Positions 16,425 to 22,542 of a DNA stretch of 35,924 nucleotides are shown here, one piece after another; the first letter of the stretch is position 1; every line of letters begins with the position of its first letter. The position numbers were made by a program, and so were the translations under genes. The stretch lies in the NCBI GenBank assembly GCA_945865375.1, contig CAMBEJ010000043.1:1-35924 (forward strand). The letters run 5' to 3'. The notes below the pieces were generated by a model. The model searched no databases, was not told where the DNA came from, and saw nothing but the letters and a program-made list of their open reading frames with translations. The stretch comes from Akkermansia muciniphila. GTDB lineage: Bacteria; Verrucomicrobiota; Verrucomicrobiia; Limisphaerales; F1-80-MAGS106.

Positions 16425-17315
16425 TCAGTAGCGAGGTCCGTTCAAGATGTCGTTCGGGGCGGGAAGTTTCCTTGTGACCAGATCATAGCACCTGTTCCAT
16501 TTGATCAGTTGGGCGCTGCCTCCGAACATCCCGACCACAGCCCCGCCGGAAAGGTTTTTCGCGGTCGCATAAGGAAGGGTGAGGTGATTGGCCGCGCCAG
16601 AGTGGCGCAGCGATAGGGTTTCCCCGATGGATTCGGCGTTGTTCCCGGCGTCGTTGAAGAAAAAGGACTCGCTTTCGTTTTGTTCCCACATCTGCCAATC
16701 CGTCGCGTTAAAATTTGTGAGCTTGAAGGTCTTGCCATCGGGAGTTGGGGCGGCCCCTTTGCTTCCGGTGTAACCGCCGATGGTGCCATTCCAGCAGTAG
16801 GACGTGAGTTTGACAGGGCGCCCAATCCAGAGTGGCTTGAATTTGCCGCTACCACGCTGCGCGACGTCCTTAGGGCACCAGAGCACTTTCTGATCGCTGA
16901 GGATCGGGCCCAGTTGGCTGATTTTGAAAAAGGCCAACTGATTGCTCCACGCCGCCGAGTTCAGATCCTTGCCGGCTGCCGAACCCGGTGTGTTGGGAAA
17001 ACCCGGGAGCCGTCCCGCGTTGACGGTCGCGTAACACCAGCCATCCGGGCCTGACAAATCCCCACCCCACGTAGGATGGGCGTTGTAGTCGTTGTTGTCG
17101 GTCGCATACATGTTGTTCGCGAGCAACACTTGTTTGACATTGTTGAGGTCCAATGCCATCTGGGCTTTGTCCTTGGCCTTGCTGAGTGCCGGTAGCAACA
17201 TGCCCGCCAAAATGGCGATGATGGCGATGACAACCAGGAGCTCAATAAGCGTGAACGCCAACGCGAATCCACGCGGGGCTTGGACTCTGTTTGAATAACC
17301 GGGCTTGCTTCTCAT
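16425..17315 (-). CDS. Type II secretion pseudopilin-like protein (prepilin N-terminal methylation domain)
   Basis: 296 residues from ATG 17315; a GTG at 17354 would add 13 residues. The prepilin motif is [20 protein letters not shown], with the +5 glutamate and hydrophobic helix, preceded by a basic leader ([15 protein letters not shown]). The residue before the phenylalanine is Ala rather than the canonical Gly, although a Gly-Phe occurs four residues earlier. The globular part has the pattern of large verrucomicrobial/planctomycetal families of pseudopilin-like secreted proteins ([46 protein letters not shown]). These are present in many paralogues per genome and their roles are mostly unknown. 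The stop TGA lies in a GAACTCAGTA sequence like the start of the dispersed element. Confidence 0.85.
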   Translation of the reverse strand: MRSKPGYSNRVQAPRGFALAFTLIELLVVIAIIAILAGMLLPALSKAKDKAQMALDLNNVKQVLLANNMYATDNNDYNAHPTWGGDLSGPDGWCYATVNAGRLPGFPNTPGSAAGKDLNSAAWSNQLAFFKISQLGPILSDQKVLWCPKDVAQRGSGKFKPLWIGRPVKLTSYCWNGTIGGYTGSKGAAPTPDGKTFKLTNFNATDWQMWEQNESESFFFNDAGNNAESIGETLSLRHSGAANHLTLPYATAKNLSGGAVVGMFGGSAQLIKWNRCYDLVTRKLPAPNDILNGPRY

Positions 17316-17591
17316 AAAATTGTGCTGTGCTGTTGTGGGTTGGGAACTCTCCACTCCTTATCATTCAGCCTCCACCCTGTCAAAAACTTTTAAGACCTGT
17401 GCCCTGTGCCTTCTCACGCTCACTCACTCACTCATCCCCCATCACGCATGCTGAACCCTGCTTTGTCCTCTCCCGATCACAATCTTGATCTGAATCCCTC
17501 GCTCCGATTCAGCGGCAACATCCGACGATTAGGATTAGGATTAAAATTCCAATTAGGAGTCGGAGGAAGAAGGGGGAATTGGGGCACCTTC
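17316..17591. other. Divergent promoter interval with repeat copy
   Basis: It separates the pseudopilin-like gene and the dehydrogenase gene. It contains a CTCACTCACTCACTC tract near 17417-17432 and most of element copy e. An open frame from ATG 17406 reads through the repeat and is rejected as start. Confidence 0.5.
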
Positions 17592-17622
17592 ATGATCAGG
17601 CTTAACGGGCTTGTTTTATTGA
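17528..17622 (-). repeat. Dispersed element copy e overlapping the start of the dehydrogenase gene
   Basis: The sequence runs ATTAGGATTAGGATTA (tail), GGGGGAATTGGGG (middle), then ATGATCAGGCTTAACGGG and CTTGTTTTATTG. Its reverse complement has the type A head and CCAATTCCCC block of copies a and c. The element covers the start codon and about the first ten codons of the next gene. Confidence 0.75.
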
Positions 17623-20300
17623 TTTCTCTCGTTCTTGGCGTCGCCTCTTGTGGACTTCCAGCTTTTGCCGCGGATCCCGCACACGGTCTTCAAACTCGAC
17701 TTCCCTGGATTGGGTCAGGCCTTGTGGGTTCGCCTGAGCCCCCTCTGCCCTTCACTGTGGAAAAAACGTTCACCAACCTCACCTGGAAAGCCCCTCTCTA
17801 TGTCGCCAAAGAGCCCGGGACCGACCGCCTTCTTGTTGTCCAGGCCGGAGGCGAAGTGGATCGCCCCTCACGCGTTCTCCGTCTCAAAGACCACCCAGAC
17901 ACGGCGGAATCAGAACTTTTTCTCGAAGTGCCCCACAGACTCGTTTATTCTGTGTGCTTTCACCCGGGCTACACCACCAACGGGTTTCTCTACGTCTTTA
18001 GCAATGGCACAACCGGCGCTCCCATCCGGACCAATCGCGTCAGCCGCTTCACCGTCGACCGGCTTCCCCCTCAGCATATCAAGCCCCTGTCCGAGGAGAC
18101 AGTGATCGAATGGACCTCATCGGGCCATGACGGTGGGGACATGGCGTTCGGTCCCGAAGGCCTATTCTACCTGACCACAGGGGATGGCTCGAGCGATTCA
18201 GATACGTTGAACTCAGGGCAGACCATGGACGATTTGCTTGGAAACGTGTTGCGGATCGATGTCGATCGACGGTCGGGTGAGAAGCCCTACGCGGTGCCCT
18301 CCGATAACCCGTTTGTGGGCATGGCTGGAGCGCGGCCGGAGATCTGGGCTTACGGATTCCGGAATCCCTGGCGCATGAGCATCGCCCGTAAAACGGGTCA
18401 GGTTTGGGTTGGCAACAACGGGCAGGATCTCTGGGAGACGGCGCAGTTGGTCCGGCGCGGCGAGAACTATGGCTGGAGCGTTTACGAGGGCAGCCACCCC
18501 TTTTACCCTGGCCGCAAACGCGGACCGACACCGCCCGTGCCTCCCACCATCGAACATGGGCATTCGGAATTCCGCTCGCTCACCGGGGGCGTGGTCTACG
18601 AGGGTCGTGCGTTTCCAGAATTGACCGGTGCTTACATTTACGGGGACTATTCCAGCGGCCGCATCTGGGGCATGAAACACGATGGCCGACGTGTGGTCTG
18701 GCATCGTGAACTGGCGGACACATCCCTTCAGATCGCGGCATTCAGGATGGACCACCGAGGGGAACTCCTGATCGCCGATCACGGCGGCAACAGTCTCCAA
18801 CGACTCATCCGGTCGCCCAAACAGAACCGCCCGGTGCCGTTTCCATCGCGGTTGAGCGAGACCGGTCTTTTTGCTTCGACGAAAGAGCATCGCACGGGCC
18901 CAGCCATTATCCCTTACACCGTGGTGGCCTCGGCCTGGTCGGATGGGGCGCAGACGGAACGGTTTATGGCGGTCCCGGGGGAGGAGAAGGTGGGCTTTGA
19001 CTCTGGGCGCGGTTGGAACTTTCCGGATGGCACAGCCCTGGTTCAGACGCTCTCGCTGGAGCGCGAACATGGCAGGCCGGCGTCGCGCTTTCGCGTTGAG
19101 ACCCGGGTCCTGTTGCGCCAGCAAGGCGAGTGGGCGGGCTACTCCTATCGATGGAACACGGACCAAGCCGATGCCACGTTGGTGGGGAGAGAAGGTGCGG
19201 CGGCAAGTTTTCCGGTTCGTGGACCGCAAGGAGCCGGGGAGCAGGGTCAGACCTGGCGCTTCCCTAGCAGGAGCGAATGCATGGCCTGCCACAGCCGGGC
19301 GGCGAACTTCGTGCTCGGGATCACGGGGTTGCAGCTCGACCGCGAACATGACTATGGCACCGTTCGGGACAATCAGTTGCGCGCCCTGGAGCACATTGGA
19401 TTTTTCAAAGGAAGCCTGACCAATGCTCCGAAAGATCTGGGCCGTTTGGTCAACCCGCTGGATCCTTCCCAGGATCTCGAGGCACGGGCACGCTCCTATA
19501 TGAACGTCAACTGCTCCGGTTGCCACATCGAGGCCGGCGGCGGGAACGCGCAGATGCTGCTGGGCCTCTCGACACCGCGCGAGCGCATGAACCTGCTCGG
19601 CGCACGCCCGCAGCACGACACTTTCGGCATTCACAATGCCATGCTTGTGGCCTCAGGGGAGCCGGAGCGCTCCGTGATCATTCACCGGCTCTCACGCCGA
19701 GGGCAGGGGCAAATGCCGCCCCTTGTTTCAATGCGTGTGGACGATCAGGCCGTGGCGCTCATGCGCCAGTGGATCTCCGAGTTGAAGCCCGAGAAAAGCC
19801 TGGTTCGGGAGTGGCAGATGGAGGACTTTCCCTCGTTGTCCGAGACCCTCAAGGCGGGCCGGTCGTTCACCTCCGGCCAAGCCGCATTTCGCGAATCCGG
19901 CTGTGTTCAGTGTCATCGCTTCGCGGGGGAGGGTGGCAGTGTGGGCCCCGACCTCTCCGGGGTCGGACGCCGCCTCCCTGCGAGAGACATTCTCGAATCC
20001 ATTCTCCAACCATCGAAGGTGATCGCGGACGAGTTCGCCAGCCACGAATTCGAAATGGCGGACGGCGAGACAGTCTCGGGCCGCATCGAGCGGGAGGATG
20101 TCCGGAGGATTGTCATCAGCTCGCTCTCCTCCAGCGTACCCGGCGTCGAGATTGATAAGAAAAAGATCCGCCGCCGGCAGCGTTCGTCGGTGTCACCGAT
20201 GCCCGCAGGCATGGCCAATGTCCTTCAAAAGGAGCACGTCCTCGATCTCATCGTGTATTTGCTGAGCGACGGGGATTCTAAAGCTAGCGGGTTCGAGTGA
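17592..20300 (+). CDS. Glucose/sorbosone dehydrogenase-like propeller fused to c-type cytochrome modules
   Basis: 902 residues from ATG 17592, chosen because MIRLNGLVLLISLVLGVASC begins a good signal peptide (cleavage near AFAADPAHG). Residues 50-420 form a soluble glucose/sorbosone dehydrogenase-type six-bladed propeller: SVCFHPGYTTNGFLYVF, SGHDGGDMAFGPEGLFYLTT, LLGNVLRIDVD and EIWAYGFRNPWRMS. Then comes a region with haem sites CMACH (563) and CSGCH (641). A final planctomycete-type haem-binding domain follows: CVQCHRFAGEGG (771), VGPDLSGVGRR and YLLESILQP-like DILESILQPSKVIADEF. The architecture suggests periplasmic sugar or alcohol oxidation coupled directly to cytochromes, possibly with PQQ; the substrate is not readable. 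It has no operon partner and is followed by a convergent repeat pair. Confidence 0.88.
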   Translation: MIRLNGLVLLISLVLGVASCGLPAFAADPAHGLQTRLPWIGSGLVGSPEPPLPFTVEKTFTNLTWKAPLYVAKEPGTDRLLVVQAGGEVDRPSRVLRLKDHPDTAESELFLEVPHRLVYSVCFHPGYTTNGFLYVFSNGTTGAPIRTNRVSRFTVDRLPPQHIKPLSEETVIEWTSSGHDGGDMAFGPEGLFYLTTGDGSSDSDTLNSGQTMDDLLGNVLRIDVDRRSGEKPYAVPSDNPFVGMAGARPEIWAYGFRNPWRMSIARKTGQVWVGNNGQDLWETAQLVRRGENYGWSVYEGSHPFYPGRKRGPTPPVPPTIEHGHSEFRSLTGGVVYEGRAFPELTGAYIYGDYSSGRIWGMKHDGRRVVWHRELADTSLQIAAFRMDHRGELLIADHGGNSLQRLIRSPKQNRPVPFPSRLSETGLFASTKEHRTGPAIIPYTVVASAWSDGAQTERFMAVPGEEKVGFDSGRGWNFPDGTALVQTLSLEREHGRPASRFRVETRVLLRQQGEWAGYSYRWNTDQADATLVGREGAAASFPVRGPQGAGEQGQTWRFPSRSECMACHSRAANFVLGITGLQLDREHDYGTVRDNQLRALEHIGFFKGSLTNAPKDLGRLVNPLDPSQDLEARARSYMNVNCSGCHIEAGGGNAQMLLGLSTPRERMNLLGARPQHDTFGIHNAMLVASGEPERSVIIHRLSRRGQGQMPPLVSMRVDDQAVALMRQWISELKPEKSLVREWQMEDFPSLSETLKAGRSFTSGQAAFRESGCVQCHRFAGEGGSVGPDLSGVGRRLPARDILESILQPSKVIADEFASHEFEMADGETVSGRIEREDVRRIVISSLSSSVPGVEIDKKKIRRRQRSSVSPMPAGMANVLQKEHVLDLIVYLLSDGDSKASGFE

Positions 20301-20313
20301 GAACCTTCAGGCC

Positions 20314-20390
20314 TCAGTAAAAACGGTTGAACTCGTGATCTGGATGCGCAACCCCAATTCCTTCATTTTTCCTAATCTTAATCTTAATCT
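20314..20390 (+). repeat. Dispersed element copy f (type B head, TAATCT tail)
   Basis: CTCAGTAAAAACGGTTGAAC is followed by TCGTGATCTGGATGCGC, the CCCCAATTCC block and three TAATCT hexamers. The head matches copy b (10171-10244 reverse complement). It starts 14 bases after the dehydrogenase stop. Confidence 0.85.
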
Positions 20391-20419
20391 CCGGGTGTTG
20401 CCCTTGAAATAGAGGGGTG

Positions 20420-20509
20420 GATTACGATTACGATTACGATTACGATTACGAGCGGGAGCGGGGGAATTGGGGTTGCCGGAGCATCAGGCAAAATAGGCTT
20501 ATTTTACTG
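20420..20509 (-). repeat. Dispersed element copy g (five ATTACG hexamers, type A head)
   Basis: Five consecutive GATTAC/ATTACG units at 20420-20451 lead into GGGGAATTGGGGTTGCC, GGAGCATCAGGC and TTATTTTACTG. It faces copy f tail to tail, giving an inverted pair about 195 bases long between two convergent genes. The head supplies the TAA stop of the dinB fragment (CAG TAA). Confidence 0.88.
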
Positions 20510-21206
20510 TGGCTTTTCCTTCGAAGCCGCCACTCCACCCAGCGGCAGCGAGAGTTGGCGTGCCTGCAATTCGACAAGTCCGCTGGCACCCAGCCCTATC
20601 AAGCGCAACGGGCGGTTTACGAGCGTTTCCCGGGCCAGCATCCAGCATCCTAGTCGGAACAAGTCGCGCGCCTCCGTCAACAGCTCCTCAAATGACATCT
20701 GTCGTGTCAACGTCGTAAACTCTCCATAGCGTAACTTGACTTGCACAGTGTGCGCCGCAAGACGTCGTTGAGCCAGTTTTCCCGCGATGTCTTCCGCCTG
20801 CTCCTTCAAACACGCGCGCAGCGTGGGACGGTCGTCCGTGTCGCGCAAGAAAGTGTTCTCGCTGCTGATGCTTTTGACATCATCGCCGAGTTCCAGAGGA
20901 CGTGTATCGTCGCCGAATGCGAACCGCTTTAGCTCCGGTCCCCAGGACCCGACCAGCGCCCGAAGATCGCCAGGATAATCCTGCAAATCCCCCACCGTTC
21001 GGAGGTTCACGCGGGCCAGCGACTCTTCCGTGGCTCTGCCTACTCCGTGCAATGAGCGCAGGGGCAAGGGTCGCAAGAACGTGACTTTCTGCGATTCCAG
21101 GATCAGCGTGAGTCCGTCTGGCTTTTGAAAGTCGCTCGCCAGTTTGGCGAGCAATTTGTTTGAGGCCAGCCCCACCGTTGCCGTAAGCCCACGCTGATGC
21201 GCCCAA
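20504..21206 (-). pseudogene. dinB: DNA polymerase IV fragment (lacks palm/finger N-terminus)
   Basis: The minus-strand frame enters at the border of the RAYT element with WAHQRGLTATVGLASNKLLA and continues KLASDFQKPDGL, the helix-hairpin-helix thumb (LHGVGRATEESLARVNLRTV), the little-finger domain (SSENTFLRDTDDR) and a C-terminal clamp-binding-like motif, RQLSLPLGG. About 230 residues remain of a normal 350-410. The catalytic DMDAFYASVE region and SAD carboxylates should lie upstream, but beyond the element (past 22078) there is no polymerase sequence. It has therefore lost its active site and its start. The stop TAA is provided by repeat copy g. The remaining frame is undamaged, so the truncation looks recent. 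Confidence 0.9.
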
Positions 21207-21231
21207 GGGGTCACATCTCACAATTAAACAA
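21207..21231. repeat. Left terminal inverted repeat of the RAYT element
   Basis: GGGGTCACATCTCACAATTA (first 20 bases) followed by AACAA. It matches the reverse complement of 22054-22078 at 24 of 25 positions. Confidence 0.9.
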
Positions 21232-21267
21232 TTGACACATGACGGGAGTGGGATAAGCCTGACAGTT

Positions 21268-22074
21268 ATGGCCCGACCATTGCGGATCGAGAAAGTGGGG
21301 GGATGGTATCACGTTACTGCCCGGGGTAACGAGCGCAAAGCAATCTTCCGTGACGACGCGGATCGGCGGCATTTCCTGGAGATCGTGGCTGAAATGGTCC
21401 CGCGCTTTCGATTGCGGCTGCACTGTTTTGTGCTCATGGACAACCATTATCATCTGATCTTGGAGTTGAGGGAGGAACAGGTTCGGGAGCGGATGAGAAA
21501 GTTGCAGGCCTACCGTTGGAGTTCGTATCGATGGTACATCGGCTTGGGAGCGGCGCCGACGTGGTTGGAATGCGACACAGTGCTGGCGTTGGGGGGCGGA
21601 GCCAAGACGGAGCCAAGGCGACGGTATCGGGAATACGTGGAGACAGCGGCCCGGGAGGGATTGGAGCAAAGCCCATGGGAGGCGATCCAGGAGCAAGTCG
21701 TGTTGGGCGGGGCGGAGTTTTTGGCGGGCTTGAGGAAGCAGATTCGCGGGGATGCCCAAGAGCAAATGAGAGCGCGGCGGTTGACTGAGGTGCGTCCGGA
21801 CTTGGAGGCGGTCATCGCGGCGGTTGAACGGGTAAAAGGGGAGAAGTGGGATCAATTCCGTGATCGGCACGGAGATCGCGGTCGGGACTTGGTGCTGTAT
21901 TTGGGACGCCGTCTGTGTGGCCTGAAGCTGAAGGAACTGGCGGCAGGGGTAGGGTTGCCGAACTACAGCGTAGGGGCGACGAACACCAAACGCTATGAAC
22001 AGCGGTTGCAAAGCGACCGCACCGAGCAATCCCAAATGAAAGCGGTGGCTCACTTGTTGAATTGTGAGATGTGA
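21268..22074 (+). CDS. RAYT/Y1-type transposase with internal deletion of the catalytic-tyrosine segment
   Basis: 268 residues from ATG 21268 (MARPLRIEKVGGWYHVTARG, the standard beginning). The HUH motif MDNHYHLILE is at residues 58-67. Normally some 75-80 residues follow, containing GHLFQGRFK-like and YVHLNPVRV-like segments with the catalytic tyrosine. Here the sequence jumps at about residue 70 (ILELRE then EQVRERMRKL) directly to AYRWSSYRWYIG, keeping the frame. The C-terminal region (RRYREYVETAAREGLEQSP, LKLKELAAGVGLPNYSV) is complete. The last codons (LLNCEM and TGA) are encoded by the right terminal repeat. The protein should be unable to cut DNA but may still bind the repeats. The reading frame is otherwise clean. 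Confidence 0.85.
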   Translation: MARPLRIEKVGGWYHVTARGNERKAIFRDDADRRHFLEIVAEMVPRFRLRLHCFVLMDNHYHLILELREEQVRERMRKLQAYRWSSYRWYIGLGAAPTWLECDTVLALGGGAKTEPRRRYREYVETAAREGLEQSPWEAIQEQVVLGGAEFLAGLRKQIRGDAQEQMRARRLTEVRPDLEAVIAAVERVKGEKWDQFRDRHGDRGRDLVLYLGRRLCGLKLKELAAGVGLPNYSVGATNTKRYEQRLQSDRTEQSQMKAVAHLLNCEM

Positions 22075-22078
22075 CCCC
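22054..22078. repeat. Right terminal inverted repeat of the RAYT element
   Basis: TTGTTGAATTGTGAGATGTG followed by ACCCC. It overlaps the last codons and the stop of the transposase gene. One mismatch to the left end. Confidence 0.9.
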
Positions 22079-22169
22079 ATGGCCCACAGCGGAAGCCAGA
22101 GAAACATGAGGGTTTTTGACCGCTCTTGCAAGTCACTCTTGCTCATAGATATACGCCTTAACTAAGCGC

Positions 22170-22412
22170 CATTCGGGACTGTCCATCAGCATGACGGAAG
22201 AGGATCATTGCGCTCAAAACGCGATGGCCGAACGAGTCAACGGGATCTTAAAGCAGGAGTATGGAATTGGGTTTGGATTCAAGACAAAGGCGCTGGCCAG
22301 GAGCGCGTTGAGGGAGGCAGTGCATCTCTACAATACGCGGCGGCTGCATACGGCGGTAAACTACCAGGTGCCCGAGGGGGTTCACAGTCGAGGCACTGTA
22401 GAGTTAAACTGA
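22170..22412 (+). pseudogene. IS3-family transposase C-terminal fragment
   Basis: About 80 codons reading SGLSISMTEEDHCAQNAMAE, then RVNGILKQEYGIGFGFKTKA and LREAVHLYNTRRLHTAVNY, the end of the DDE integrase core of IS3-type OrfB proteins (the last catalytic glutamate is in NAMAERVNG). The rest of OrfB, OrfA and the left IS end are absent. It lies between the RAYT element and a large hairpin. Confidence 0.88.
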
Positions 22413-22452
22413 GAAGCCAGGTGCCCGACCGGGACGGAAGATTTCGCGCCAC

Positions 22453-22521
22453 AGTGCCCCTTCGGGTCCACTCCGGCCTTGGCACTGACGTGCAAGGCCG
22501 GAGTGGACCCGAAGGGGCACT
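22453..22521. repeat. Perfect inverted repeat with 29-base arms
   Basis: The left arm 22453-22481 begins AGTGCCCCTTCGGGTCCACT. The right arm 22493-22521 is its exact complement, ending in AAGGGGCACT. The loop is 11 bases (GCACTGACGTG). The arms are GC-rich and there is no following T-run, so a simple intrinsic terminator is unlikely. It sits just past the IS3 fragment and upstream of the DUF1549/DUF1553 gene. Confidence 0.95.
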
Positions 22522-22542
22522 ACTCACATCCAAAGCGATGCA

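Larger units (their letters stand above)
21207..22078 (+). mobile_element. RAYT element with 25-bp terminal inverted repeats
   Basis: An 872-base unit bounded by near-perfect inverted ends and filled by a single RAYT transposase gene. Its left end abuts the dinB coding sequence exactly. The sequences flanking the two ends (GATGCGCCCAA and ATGGCCCACAG) show no target-site duplication. The right flank does not continue dinB, so insertion was accompanied or followed by a deletion or rearrangement. Confidence 0.8.

Noticed and set aside
17406-17591. Upstream start of the dehydrogenase gene at 17406
   Set aside because: It reads through the CTCACTCA tract and repeat copy e and would bury the signal peptide.
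18213-19634. Long minus-strand frame (473 codons) inside the dehydrogenase gene
   Set aside because: An antisense shadow of a GC-rich gene with clear domains on the plus strand.
21211-22146. Long minus-strand frame (311 codons) opposite the RAYT gene
   Set aside because: It is an antisense shadow of the transposase gene; its only non-overlapping part (22080-22146) matches nothing.
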